DNA of 64,000 bases from Streptomyces geranii (GCF_002954775.1 NZ_PJME01000014.1:1-64000); one strand, 5' to 3'; positions 7,091 through 15,466 are shown, counted from the first letter of the stretch. Translations and numbers: made by a program. Notes: a model not told the origin generated them from the letters alone.

Positions 7091-8611
7091 TCATCCCTTC
7101 GCGAGCTGGTGCTCTTCGGCGAGTTGGCGCTCTTTGGCGGACTGGCGTTCCTTGATGGACTGGCGGTCGGGCTTCCCCGTCGACGTGCGCGGCAGCGGCT
7201 CGTCGGTGATCTCCAGGGAGCCCGGGATGGCGGTCCGGGGCAGATGCCGGGCGCAATGGCTGCGCAGGACAAGGCTGTTGAGGCGTGCGCTGTCCCGGGT
7301 GGGCCGGACCACCGCGTGCAGCCGCGCCCCGGCCTCCGGGTCGGGCAGCGCGACGACCACCGCCTCGTCGACGTCCGGGTGCAGCAGCAGGGCCTGTTCG
7401 ACGTCCTGGAGGTTGGTGCGCACGCCGCGCACCTTGACCTGGAAGTCGCTCCGGCCCCGCAGGGTGAGCGTGCCGTCGGCGGCCCGGTGCACGAGGTCGC
7501 CGGTGCGGTAGTGCACGGCGTCGGCGCCCGGCGGACGCAGGAAACGGTCCCCGTTCAGCGCCGGGTCGAGATAGCCGTCGGTCTGGAAGGGGGTGCGCAC
7601 GACGAGTTCGCCGGTGCCCTCGCCCGTCAACTCCCGCCCGTCGTCGGCGAGAAGGGTCCAGCTGACGCCGGGCAGGGGCACACCCAGGGGCAGTTCGGTC
7701 CGCCCTCCGGCGCGCTCGACCTCGTACACGAAGCTGTCGTTGGTCTCCGTGCAGCCGTACACGTTGTGGATCCGGGCCGACGGGAAGAGCCGGGCCGTCC
7801 GCGCCAGCAGCTCCGGCGGGGTGGCCTCGCCGGTCAGCAGGACATGCCGTACGTCGGGCAGGGTCCGGCCGGCGCCCTCCGCCGCGTCGGCCAGCAGCCG
7901 GAACAACATCGGTACGGACTGCACGAGTTGGACCCGGGCGGCGGTCAGCGTCGCCAGCAGCCGCGCCGAGTCGGTGGCCCGCTCCGGCGGTACGAGGACG
8001 ACGGTGCCGCCGACGGAGAGCGTGGCCCAGACGTCGAGCAGCGAGAGGTCGAAGTTGAGGGGCGCGTACGAAAGCACCCTGGTCCCCGGCGCCGTACCGA
8101 AGTGTGTGGTGGCCCAGGCCATGAAGCGGTCCATGCCGTCCTCGGGCAGCGGCACGATCTTGGGCAGTCCGGTGGAGCCGGAGGTGGTGAGGAGGAGGGG
8201 TGCCGAGGGGGCGGGGGACGCGGGGGGTGCGGGAGGTGTGGGGATGGTGTTCAGCGGGGTGACGGACAGGGCGTCGGTCGTCCCCTCGGGCGGGATCGAC
8301 ACGAGGTGGGTGCAGCGGGCCTGGGCGGCCAGCCGGTGCAGTACGTCGGTGCCCAACTCCGGGGAAGGCAGGAGCACTTGGCGCCGGTCCCGGAAGCAGG
8401 CCAGCAACAGGGCGACCGCTTCGGGGGACTTGGGGGCCACCACGCACAGGGGGCCGGCGCCGGTGTCCGGCGGGAGCAGGCGGGCCAGTTCGATGGACCG
8501 GTCGGCCAGTTCGCGGTAGGTGAGCCGGGTGTCGCCGGACACCAGGGCTTCGGCGTCGGGCGACTCCTGTGCGTGACGGCTCAGTGACATGACGAGACTG
8601 CTCGTGGGCAC
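7091..8611 (-). CDS. Stand-alone NRPS adenylation enzyme
   Basis: This 506-residue AMP-forming ligase activates a carboxylate as the adenylate and loads it on the adjacent carrier. Motifs in order are A3 LTTSGSTGLPK (141-151), A4/A5 region NFDLSLLDVW with Asp188, YGCTETND (285-292), YRTGD and the C-terminal STGK with Lys480. Asp188 suits recognition of an alpha-amino group, so an amino acid substrate is likely; glutamine is inferred from the EctC-like neighbour, since I cannot decode the pocket. There is no condensation or thioesterase domain. The tail repeats KERQ/AEEHQ units. The GTG start has GAAGGGGA six bases upstream and is the first gene of the block. Confidence 0.88.
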   Translation of the reverse strand: MPTSSLVMSLSRHAQESPDAEALVSGDTRLTYRELADRSIELARLLPPDTGAGPLCVVAPKSPEAVALLLACFRDRRQVLLPSPELGTDVLHRLAAQARCTHLVSIPPEGTTDALSVTPLNTIPTPPAPPASPAPSAPLLLTTSGSTGLPKIVPLPEDGMDRFMAWATTHFGTAPGTRVLSYAPLNFDLSLLDVWATLSVGGTVVLVPPERATDSARLLATLTAARVQLVQSVPMLFRLLADAAEGAGRTLPDVRHVLLTGEATPPELLARTARLFPSARIHNVYGCTETNDSFVYEVERAGGRTELPLGVPLPGVSWTLLADDGRELTGEGTGELVVRTPFQTDGYLDPALNGDRFLRPPGADAVHYRTGDLVHRAADGTLTLRGRSDFQVKVRGVRTNLQDVEQALLLHPDVDEAVVVALPDPEAGARLHAVVRPTRDSARLNSLVLRSHCARHLPRTAIPGSLEITDEPLPRTSTGKPDRQSIKERQSAKERQLAEEHQLAKG

Positions 8612-9072
8612 GGCTGATCCCCTTCGGAACCCGGACGGCGGAGGTGGCGGAAAGGCCTGCCGCCGGAGTCGGGGCGACGGCTCGATGGTTGTTCAGTGAT
8701 CATTGAGTGGTCAATCAGGCCCGGAAGGGTTGACCTGAATTTGATCGCCGGGATTGGCCACCGGAGTGCGCGGAAATCGGCCATCGCGCAATGTTCTGGA
8801 AATCAAGGACCCGTCAAGAGCCCCTGGATTTGCGCCCGCGAGGTGCGGAGAGAGGTATTCCGCTTGTCTGTCCGGCAGGTGCCGGAATCAATCGCTGCGC
8901 TGTCGCTTTCCGGCCAGGTCTACGCGGGTCACTTGTCAGTAACCTGTGCCGGAGGTTTCCATGGGTGCAGGTCAGGGGCATGGTGTGACCTGGGCCATAG
9001 GCGATTGTGTACGTAGGTCCACTGTACTGGCGAGGCCGATGTGTTTCTATCACCCGAAGGGGGCGCACGACC
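8612..9072. promoter_or_regulatory. Divergent control region between biosynthetic block and LuxR regulator
   Basis: About 460 bases without a convincing gene, visibly richer in A and T than the flanking genes. It must hold promoters for the adenylation gene (leftward) and the LuxR gene (rightward). At 8697-8717 an imperfect dyad (ATTGA and TCAAT arms, four bases apart, each with flanking TGAT/ATCA matches) overlaps a leftward TTGACC hexamer at 8709-8714, so it could be the operator of the block. No clean -10 box could be assigned. Confidence 0.5.
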
Positions 9073-9426
9073 GTGCAAGGCAATGGGGGACGCGTCGAGG
9101 CGTTGCGCAGGTTCAGTTCGCTCATCGGTGAGAGCGAGACCGGGTGGATGCATGGTCCGATTCGACGGTCGGGAGAATTGACGGACCGTGAATTCGAGGT
9201 ATTCATCCTGCTGGGCCGGGGACTGTCGAACCAGGGGATTTCCGAACTGCTCTTCGTCACCGAGCGCACGGTCAAGGCCCATGTGACCCGGATACTCGCC
9301 AAGCTGCAGCTGGAGTCGAGACTGCAGGTAGGCCTGGTCGCCCAGGCCTACCTGTTCGGCGTGGCACTCACCGCCCGCGCGGACCGGACGGAGCGGGCGG
9401 AGGCGCCGCAGGCCTACGCGGTCTGA
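9073..9426 (+). CDS. HTH-only LuxR-family regulator, likely cluster-specific
   Basis: The 117-residue protein is little more than a LuxR-type DNA-binding domain: GELTDREFEVFILLGRGLSNQGISELLFVTERTVKAHVTRILAKLQ. No receiver or ligand-binding domain is present. The GTG at 9073 is chosen because GAAGGGGG lies nine bases upstream; an internal ATG at 9150 is a weaker alternative. It is divergent from the nine-gene block and is the only regulator beside it, so it probably controls that block by binding the shared upstream region. Such small regulators are often activators, but the direction of control cannot be read here. Confidence 0.85.
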   Translation: MQGNGGRVEALRRFSSLIGESETGWMHGPIRRSGELTDREFEVFILLGRGLSNQGISELLFVTERTVKAHVTRILAKLQLESRLQVGLVAQAYLFGVALTARADRTERAEAPQAYAV

Positions 9427-9496
9427 GCGGCGGGTGCGCCCCCGCCGCCCGTTCCACCTGCTGCGCCTGTTGTGCCTGCCCCGCCCGTCCCACCCG

Positions 9497-10252
9497 TCAG
9501 GCGTTCGGGTCGAACGAGATGCCCGACGGCAGGGCCTTGGTGAGGTGGGCGGCGAAGTTGGCGTCCTTGAGGCCGAAGTTGGCGCTGCCGAAGTCGTACG
9601 CGCTCAGGATGTCGCGCAGCCCCGACGGGTAGCCGTTCCAGCCGACCAGGTCCGGGTACTGCCAGGTGCCGTAGGCGTTCTCCGGCGGCTCGTCGTTCGA
9701 GCCCGCGAGCCGGAAGGTGTGGGTGCTCACCCCGTCCTTGTGGTAAACGATCTTGGGGTGCTTGCCGTCCCAGAGCACCGCACTGGCGGCGTAGGTGTTG
9801 AACTCGCCGTGCGCGGACGTGGAGACGTACTTCGCCGCGCCGTCCTGCACCCACACCACGACGTGCTCCCAGTCGTGCCGGTGGCCGCCGATCGTCGCCT
9901 GGTCCTTCTCGAAGTACAGGGCGTACATGATCGCGCACCAGCCGTTGTTGCACTTCTCGCGCGAGTAGCCGTTGGTGTTGTCGAGGTCCGAGGTGTCGTG
10001 GCACTCGCCGCTGACCGAACCGGACGGGTTGAGACCGCCGTTGACGGTTCCGGTGGGACCGATGGCCGGTGTGGGGTAGCAGCCGTCGGTGTCGTAGTCG
10101 TAGGCCGGCTGCCAGGTGTTCTCCAGCGTGTCCGCGTTGGCGGGCAGCGCGGACGGCGGGGCGGCGAAGGCGCTGCCGGGAACGGCCACGACCAGCGCGA
10201 CGGCGCTGCCGAGAACCAGCGAGGCTCTGCGGACGCGCGAGGTGATCTTCAC
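9497..10252 (-). CDS. Secreted NPP1/necrosis-inducing-like protein (NLP)
   Basis: The 251-residue exported protein has a Sec signal peptide (positive ITSRVRRAS, hydrophobic core, AFA-A cleavage site near residue 30) and the NLP hallmark heptapeptide GHRHDWE at 123-129. NLPs are cytolysins of plant pathogens and are also found in saprophytic actinomycetes. The hallmark residues that bind the metal are intact. The GTG at 10252 is chosen for AGGAG a few bases upstream and because it begins at the signal peptide. It is convergent with the LuxR gene and not obviously part of the C-nucleoside block. Confidence 0.9.
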   Translation of the reverse strand: MKITSRVRRASLVLGSAVALVVAVPGSAFAAPPSALPANADTLENTWQPAYDYDTDGCYPTPAIGPTGTVNGGLNPSGSVSGECHDTSDLDNTNGYSREKCNNGWCAIMYALYFEKDQATIGGHRHDWEHVVVWVQDGAAKYVSTSAHGEFNTYAASAVLWDGKHPKIVYHKDGVSTHTFRLAGSNDEPPENAYGTWQYPDLVGWNGYPSGLRDILSAYDFGSANFGLKDANFAAHLTKALPSGISFDPNA

Positions 10253-10349
10253 TGCGTGCTCCTGATGACCGTGGGGGGTGCGGGTGGAGGGCAACGCTCC
10301 GGTTGGCGTGCCCGGGTCAAAGTTGCCGCATCACCCGAAGGTCGGGAAG

Positions 10350-10363
10350 GTGACAGGTGTCAC
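10350..10363. promoter_or_regulatory. 6-2-6 inverted repeat upstream of the NLP gene
   Basis: GTGACA and TGTCAC are exact reverse complements separated by GG. It sits about 90 bases upstream of the NLP start and 125 upstream of the luciferase-like gene, in a divergent intergenic region, so it may be an operator for either. The regulator is unknown. Confidence 0.4.
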
Positions 10364-10488
10364 TGTGATGAAAACTCAACCAATAGTGGGGGTGAGGGAG
10401 TTGGGGCCGGAGGGAGCGGCCTCTTGTCAGGCCGGGCCGATCTCTTTATTGTTTGACCTCAAATGAAATGATGGGAGTGTGTACGGCC

Positions 10489-11424
10489 ATGACCATGACT
10501 CCTCGTATGCAACTGGTCCTCAGCGAGAACTGGACCATGACCGGCGGGCGCGTGGACCTGCCGCTGCTGGTGCGCTGGGCCCGGGAGGCCGAGGACGCCG
10601 GGTTCGACTCGGTGATGGTCAGCGAGCACATCGTGCTCGGGCCCGACGCCGGCGTGAACGGCGTCATGGGCAACCCGCGCGACTGGGCGCTGCCGGGCAA
10701 CCAGGACCCGTACACCCCCTGGCCGAACTCCCTGATGCTGCTCAGCGCGATAGCGGCGGTGACCGAGCGGGTCCGGCTCGCCGCCTCGGCGGTGATCGCC
10801 CCGCTGCGGCATCCCCTGCTGCTGGCACGGGAGTTGGGCACCCTCGACCTGCTCTCCGAGGGCCGTCTGATGGTGCTGCCCAACGTCAGCTGGAGCCGGG
10901 ACGAGTACGACGCGCTCGGGGTGCCCTTCGCCCGGCGGGGCCGGCTGCTGGACGAGCATCTGGAGATCTGGGCCAAGCTGTGGAGGGCCTCGCCGGTGTC
11001 CCACGAGGGCGAGCACTACCGCTTCGAGGACGTGTACTTCGAGCCCAAGGCGTACTGGCCGGATGGGCCCCGGCTGTGCTTCGGCGGGGCGGGGATGCAC
11101 GCGGCGATGGTGCGGCGGCTGGTGCGGTACGGGCACGCCTTCAATCCGCTGGGGCGGCCGACCGCCGAGGAGATGGGGGTGCTCGCGGCGGCGATGAAGG
11201 AGGCCGGGCGGGACGTCTCCGAGCTGGAGATGATCGGGGGGATCCGGGTGGAGTTCCCCGACGACCGCTCCTGTGCGGATCTCGGGGCGGCGCTGAGTTC
11301 CATCCCGGAGCAGGTGGAGCTGGGATTCACGACGTTCTGCGTGAAGCCGTCGCAGTTCACCGACGACCCGGCCGGTGTCGGTGGATTCTGCCGGGAGGTG
11401 ATGCGGCGGGTCGCCCGAGGTTGA
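10489..11424 (+). CDS. Luciferase-like (LLM class) F420/FMN-dependent oxidoreductase
   Basis: This 311-residue TIM-barrel enzyme belongs to the bacterial luciferase-like superfamily. Visible parts are the N-terminal strand QLVLSENW, WAREAEDAGFDSVMVSEHI, a central AAVTERVRLAASAVIAPLRHPLLLARELGTLDLLSEGRLMV and a C-terminal GGIRVEF. In actinomycetes most members use coenzyme F420. The substrate cannot be told. The start at 10489 is chosen over the in-frame ATG codons at 10453-10471 because GGGAG precedes it, though the spacing of 11 bases is long. The MarR gene follows in the same direction after about 100 bases and could be in the same transcript. Confidence 0.82.
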   Translation: MTMTPRMQLVLSENWTMTGGRVDLPLLVRWAREAEDAGFDSVMVSEHIVLGPDAGVNGVMGNPRDWALPGNQDPYTPWPNSLMLLSAIAAVTERVRLAASAVIAPLRHPLLLARELGTLDLLSEGRLMVLPNVSWSRDEYDALGVPFARRGRLLDEHLEIWAKLWRASPVSHEGEHYRFEDVYFEPKAYWPDGPRLCFGGAGMHAAMVRRLVRYGHAFNPLGRPTAEEMGVLAAAMKEAGRDVSELEMIGGIRVEFPDDRSCADLGAALSSIPEQVELGFTTFCVKPSQFTDDPAGVGGFCREVMRRVARG

Positions 11425-11462
11425 CCCTCGTACAATTCGGTGCCGAACGACAACGGGCGCTC

Positions 11463-11514
11463 GGAACGGACCCTCGGAACGGACGGGTGGAACGGACGGG
11501 TGGAACGGACGGGT
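11463..11514. repeat. Four 13-bp tandem repeats before the MarR gene
   Basis: The unit GGAACGGACGGGT occurs three times exactly at 11476-11514, preceded by one diverged copy at 11463-11475. The array lies 16 bases before the chosen MarR GTG start, in what would be the leader. The period is not a helical turn multiple that clearly suggests operator copies; slippage-generated repeat is equally likely. Confidence 0.85.
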
Positions 11515-11529
11515 GGAGGGGAATCGCCG

Positions 11530-12099
11530 GTGACGCAGCGACCGATCGTCGAGACCGAGCAGCTGGTCAAGGCCAAACTGGGGGACATCGCCATCCGGCA
11601 CGACCAGATGGCCGTCGTCGCGAACATCCACCGGGCCGCCTCCGCCGTGCGGCAGCATGTCGAGAACTCCGTGCTCCGGGGCGCCGATCTGACCTGGACC
11701 GGGTTCGTCGTGCTGTGGGTCGTCTGGATCTCCGGGGAGACCGAGACGCGGCTCGTGGCCGAGGAGGCCGGGATCTCCAAGGGGACGCTCACCGGCGTGG
11801 CCCGGACCCTGGAGTCCCGGGGACTGGTCCGCCGTATCGAACACCCCTCGGACGGCCGGCGGGTGCTGCTCGGGCTCACCGACGAGGGCGAGGAGCTGAT
11901 GCGGACGCTGTTCCCCGACTTCAACGCCGAGGAGGCGTTCGTCGCCGCGCCGCTCAGCGCCGAGGAGTGCCGGTCCACCGCCGACGCGCTCCGCAAGATC
12001 GTCGTCCAGGTCGAGACCCACGGCGAGGAACGCAGGCTGGAACTGCTGGACGGTGCCGAACCCGCGCCGCGCCGCAGCGGACGGCGGGCCAAGGGCTGA
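11530..12099 (+). CDS. MarR-family transcriptional regulator
   Basis: The 189-residue protein has a winged-helix MarR core: LTWTGFVVLWVVWISGETETRLVAEEAGISKGTLTGVARTLESRGLVRR followed by the wing HPSDGRRVLLGLTDEGEEL. MarR dimers usually repress a linked gene and release DNA on binding a small molecule. The GTG at 11530 is preferred, with GGAGGGG upstream. An in-frame ATG at 11440 would add 30 residues encoded by the tandem-repeat tract and looks unlikely. The amidotransferase gene follows after 56 bases. The Arg-rich tail RRSGRRAKG is outside the fold. Confidence 0.87.
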   Translation: MTQRPIVETEQLVKAKLGDIAIRHDQMAVVANIHRAASAVRQHVENSVLRGADLTWTGFVVLWVVWISGETETRLVAEEAGISKGTLTGVARTLESRGLVRRIEHPSDGRRVLLGLTDEGEELMRTLFPDFNAEEAFVAAPLSAEECRSTADALRKIVVQVETHGEERRLELLDGAEPAPRRSGRRAKG

Positions 12100-12155
12100 G
12101 CCGTCACGCGTGCGGGTGCGGAACACGTGTGCAAGTACAGAACTGGAGAACCTCC

Positions 12156-13004
12156 GTGCGTGCCCTCCTCATACGTCACGACCATCTCTCACTGTCCGGT
12201 CCCGTCGGCGACCGGATCGCCCAACTCGGCTACGAGACAGACGAGTTGACCATCGTCCCGCCCGACCGGCACGACACCCCCGGCGTCGACTTCACCTTCC
12301 CCGACCCGGTCGGCTACGACCTGGTCGTGCTGCTCGGAGCACCCTGGTCGGTCTACGACCGGGCCTCCGTCGCGCCCTGGATCGACGGCGAACTTGAGCT
12401 GCTGCGCACCGCGCACGCCGCCGAACTCCCCGTCCTCGGCATCTGCTTCGGCGCGCAGGCCCTCGCCGCGGCGCTCGGCGGCGGCGTCGAGGCGGCACCC
12501 CGGCCCGAGATCGGCTGGACGGCCGTCGAGTCGGACGTACCCGGGCTGATTCCGGCCGGGCCGTGGTTCCAGTGGCACTTCGACCGGTTCACGGTGCCGC
12601 CGGGCGCGGTGGAGCTGGCCCGCAGCGCGGTCGGTCCGCAGGCGTTCCGGGCCGGACGGGCGCTCGGGGTGCAGTTCCATCCGGAACTCGCTGAGGAAAC
12701 GTTGCTGCAGTGGCTGGAGGCCGGCGGCCGACGCGAGGCGGTGGCACACGGCGAGGACCCGGACCTGCTGCTCGCCGAGACCCGCGCCCGGAGCGAGGAG
12801 TCACGGCAGCGGGCGTACGACCTCGTGGACGCGTTTCTCGCCCAGATCGCGGGGGTTGAGGGGGTTGCGGGGATCGGAGGGATCGCCGGTACTGGTGGAG
12901 CTGACGGGGCTGGTGGAGTTGACGGAGCTGGTGGGGCTGGTGGGACTGATGAGGCTGGCGGGGATGCGGGCCTGAACGCCGGTGGTCGGGAGCAAGTGGC
13001 CTGA
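12156..13004 (+). CDS. Class I glutamine amidotransferase-like protein
   Basis: The 282-residue protein carries a triad-type GATase domain: nucleophile elbow GICFGAQALA (Cys near residue 93) and the C-terminal QFHPEL with His and Glu. Such stand-alone proteins resemble the GuaA amidotransferase half and supply ammonia or hydrolyse gamma-glutamyl bonds; the partner is not evident. The last 50 residues are a Gly/Ala/Asp-rich low-complexity tail (GADGAGGVDGAGGAGG) encoded by repetitive GGTGGAG-type DNA. The GTG start at 12156 has GGAG nearby, and the protein begins directly at the first beta strand VRALLIRHDH. Confidence 0.83.
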   Translation: MRALLIRHDHLSLSGPVGDRIAQLGYETDELTIVPPDRHDTPGVDFTFPDPVGYDLVVLLGAPWSVYDRASVAPWIDGELELLRTAHAAELPVLGICFGAQALAAALGGGVEAAPRPEIGWTAVESDVPGLIPAGPWFQWHFDRFTVPPGAVELARSAVGPQAFRAGRALGVQFHPELAEETLLQWLEAGGRREAVAHGEDPDLLLAETRARSEESRQRAYDLVDAFLAQIAGVEGVAGIGGIAGTGGADGAGGVDGAGGAGGTDEAGGDAGLNAGGREQVA

Positions 13005-13113
13005 GGGCCTCCGGTTTCCGGGTGAACGAATTCCGGCGCGCTCGCGTCGTACTGGTTGCGGGTGTGCCGCCAGTCACTGGCCGGCAGCCGTTCACTTGTA
13101 CAGGGGGATCACC

Positions 13114-13614
13114 ATGGGTTCGGTCCGATTGCTGTCGTCCGTCGTGCTGGTCGGAGGGCTGGTGTGCGCGGCGGTCGGCTGCGGCGGTGACTCCGGGGCC
13201 TCGGTGGCCGGGGCGGACCCCACCTCCCCGTCACCCTCGTCCTCGTCCTCTTTCCTGTCGTTCGCGGAGTCCTGGGAGGAACCCGCCGCGTACGTCTACA
13301 CGTTGACGTCGAGCGAGGGCGAGCGCAGCCTGATCGGCACGTTCCGGGTGACGGTCAGGGACGGGAGCGTGGTGAAGGCGGTCGGGCTCGACGAGAGCGG
13401 GCGCGGCGCGGTGGCGCGGGCCCCCGAGGAGGTGCCGACCATCGGCGCGCTCCTGGACCGGCTGTCCCGGGCCCACGACGAGGGCGCGGACACGGCGGAG
13501 GCGGAGTACGCGCCGGACGGCCACCCGGTGCGGATCACGCTGGACCCGCTGAAGGACGCGGTCGACGACGAGGAGTCGTACGTCATCAGAGGGTACGAGC
13601 CCGCTCAGCCCTGA
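13114..13614 (+). CDS. Lipoprotein with DUF6174-like domain
   Basis: The 166-residue precursor has a lipoprotein signal (MGSVRLLSSVVLVGGLVCAAVGC, lipobox Cys near residue 23), a Ser/Pro linker and a compact domain with YVYTLTSSEGERS, VTVRDGSVVKAVGLD, TIGALLDRL and GHPVRITLDPLKDAVDDEESY. This pattern matches the DUF6174 family as I know it. The function is unknown; it would be anchored on the outer face of the membrane. AGGGGG stands seven bases before the ATG. Its stop overlaps the stop region of the convergent lipoprotein gene by 10 bases. Confidence 0.75.
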   Translation: MGSVRLLSSVVLVGGLVCAAVGCGGDSGASVAGADPTSPSPSSSSSFLSFAESWEEPAAYVYTLTSSEGERSLIGTFRVTVRDGSVVKAVGLDESGRGAVARAPEEVPTIGALLDRLSRAHDEGADTAEAEYAPDGHPVRITLDPLKDAVDDEESYVIRGYEPAQP

Positions 13615-14126
13615 CCGGCGCTGCTCTCGGGGACGGGCCCCTGGCTGGCGGCCGTGCCCTGGCCCGTACCGCCCTGGACGCTCAGGTCCTCGACCGTGCC
13701 GCCGACCTTCTGGCGCAGCGGTGCCAGCAGCTTGGGGGCCGCGCTGATCACCCACTTGGTGCCGACCAGGTACTTGCCGCCGTACATGGAGGCGCTGTCC
13801 AGCCAGGTCAGCTTGAACTTCTCCTGCGGGAACGTGGTGATCAGATAATCGCCCAGACTGGTGTGGCAGACGCCCTCGCGCAGTTCGGCGGCGTCGGTGC
13901 GGATCTTCACCTTGCAGCCGGTCAGGTCGGCGATCACCTCGACCTTGGCGGGCGCGACCACGGCGGCGACGGGAGCGGGCGTCATCGACGCGGACGCCGC
14001 CTTCTTGCCGCCGTCGCCCGAGTCCGACGTACAGGCGGTGGTGAGGGGGAGGACGACGGCGGTCAGGAGCGCGGCGAGGGCGACGCCCCTGCGGGGGGAC
14101 GGTCGCCGGGGGTGCTGGTGGGACAC
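13605..14126 (-). CDS. Putative lipoprotein, function unknown
   Basis: The 173-residue protein begins with a charged leader (HQHPRRPSPRRG), a hydrophobic stretch and the lipobox LTTAC (Cys32), so it should be a membrane-anchored lipoprotein. The mature part has two cysteines (TGCKVKI and GVCHTS) that may form a disulfide, and a GDYLITTFPQEKFKLTWLDS segment. I do not recognise the family. It is convergent with the DUF6174-like gene and 75 bases downstream of corA on the same strand. Confidence 0.72.
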   Translation of the reverse strand: MSHQHPRRPSPRRGVALAALLTAVVLPLTTACTSDSGDGGKKAASASMTPAPVAAVVAPAKVEVIADLTGCKVKIRTDAAELREGVCHTSLGDYLITTFPQEKFKLTWLDSASMYGGKYLVGTKWVISAAPKLLAPLRQKVGGTVEDLSVQGGTGQGTAASQGPVPESSAGQG

Positions 14127-14202
14127 TGCGCCTCTCCAGGTCGGGTGAGGTGGCGGCGGACGTACGACTCGACCGAAGGTACGGACGGGCGGTGAACCGT
14201 GT

Positions 14203-15300
14203 TCACAGCCAGCCGTTGCGTTTGAAGCCGCGGTGGACGAAGAAGCAGGCCGTGGCGATGACGGCGAGGACGAGCGGGTAACCGAAGCGCCAGCGCAGTT
14301 CGGGCATGTGCTCGAAGTTCATGCCGTAGATCCCGCAGACCATCGTCGGTACGGCGACGATCGCGGCCCATGACGTGATCTTCCGCATGTCCTCGTTCTG
14401 GGCGACGGTGACCTGGGCGAGGTGGGCCTGGAGGATCGAGTCGAGCAGCGCGTCGAAGGCGTGGATCTGCTCGGTGGCGCGGATGAGGTGGTCGGAGACG
14501 TCGCGGAAGTAGGCCTGTATGGCCGGCTCGACGGAGGGCATCGGCTCGGTCGCGAGTTGCTGGAGGGGCCGGCCGAGGGGCACCACCGCCCGCTTGAGTT
14601 CGAGGAGTTCGCGCTTGAGCTGGTAGATGCGGCCGGCGTCGGCGGTGCGCGGGCTCTGCGGGGAGAAGACGTCCGACTCGACCTGGTCGATGTCGTCCTG
14701 GACGGAGTCCGTGACGTTCAGGTAGTCGTCGACGACGTGGTCGGCGATGGCGTGCAGGACGGCCGCCGGGCCCCGGCCGAGCTGCTCCGGGTCGGCCTCC
14801 AGCTCCTCGCGGAGGGGGCCGAGGGAGCCGTGCCTGCCGTGCCGGACGGTGACGACGAAGTCGGGGCCCGCGAAGACCATGATCTCGCCGGTGGTGACGA
14901 CCTCGCTGGTCGCGGTGAGTTCCTCGTGCTCGACGTAGCAGACCGTCTTGAACACGGCGAACAGGACCTCGCCGTACCGCTCCACCTTCGGCCGCTGATG
15001 CGCCTGGACGGCGTCCTCGACGGCGAGCGGGTGCAGCCCGAACAGCTCGGCGACACGGGCGAACTCCTCCTCGCCGGGCTCGTGCAGCCCGAGCCAGACG
15101 AAGCCGCGGTTGTGCTTGCGGACGCGGGCGACGGATTCCTCGACGGTGGGGGCGGTGTCCTGGCGGACGCCCTCGCGGTAGATCACGCAGTTGACGACGG
15201 TCGAGCCGAGCGGTGAGCGGGCGGGGTGACTGAGGTCCACCCGCCGCCGCCCGCGCCGCGCCAGACGGGCCACTTTGCGCAGGCTGCCGACCATCGACAT
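14203..15300 (-). CDS. corA: CorA-type magnesium/cobalt transporter
   Basis: The 365-residue membrane channel takes up Mg2+ and Co2+. The long N-terminal cytoplasmic part is followed by two C-terminal helices; the signature YGMNFEHMPE (GMN motif with the external loop) joins them, and the chain ends in RGFKRNGWL. The N-terminus (RKVARLARRGRRRVDLSH) is basic. The ATG at 15300 is the only good start. It stands alone, with a repeat-rich spacer upstream. Confidence 0.93.
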   Translation of the reverse strand: MSMVGSLRKVARLARRGRRRVDLSHPARSPLGSTVVNCVIYREGVRQDTAPTVEESVARVRKHNRGFVWLGLHEPGEEEFARVAELFGLHPLAVEDAVQAHQRPKVERYGEVLFAVFKTVCYVEHEELTATSEVVTTGEIMVFAGPDFVVTVRHGRHGSLGPLREELEADPEQLGRGPAAVLHAIADHVVDDYLNVTDSVQDDIDQVESDVFSPQSPRTADAGRIYQLKRELLELKRAVVPLGRPLQQLATEPMPSVEPAIQAYFRDVSDHLIRATEQIHAFDALLDSILQAHLAQVTVAQNEDMRKITSWAAIVAVPTMVCGIYGMNFEHMPELRWRFGYPLVLAVIATACFFVHRGFKRNGWL

Positions 15301-15396
15301 GCGGTTGCTCCTTGTCCGGGGTGGGACGGACAGTGTGGCAGGTGGGGGTAAGGGGGCAGTTTTCCGCCCCCGCCGCCCTTACCCGTTCCCATCCTT

Positions 15397-15466
15397 CTGG
15401 GGGCTGCCGCCCCCAGACCCCCGCTGTCGCGCTGGACGCGCTTGTCCTCAGGCGCCGGACGGGCTG
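15397..15466. repeat. Dispersed Streptomyces hairpin/REP-like sequences
   Basis: CTGGGGGC and GCCCCCAG form an exact stem around TGCC at 15397-15416. GTCCTCAGGCGCCGGACGGG at 15444 is a variant of the arm of the hairpin at 1-58. The 225-base spacer between corA and fxsT holds no gene; these elements may end leftward fxsT transcription poorly placed for it, or are only interspersed repeats. Confidence 0.6.

Noticed and set aside
11421..11436. TTGACC and TACAAT close together before the MarR gene
   Set aside because: The hexamers are only four bases apart, which cannot form a sigma-70 promoter.
11463..11514. CRISPR-like array
   Set aside because: Units are only 13 bases and directly joined with no spacers.
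10479..12155. In-frame extension of the amidotransferase upstream of 12156
   Set aside because: Covers the luciferase-like and MarR genes in another frame; the protein begins naturally at the GTG at 12156.
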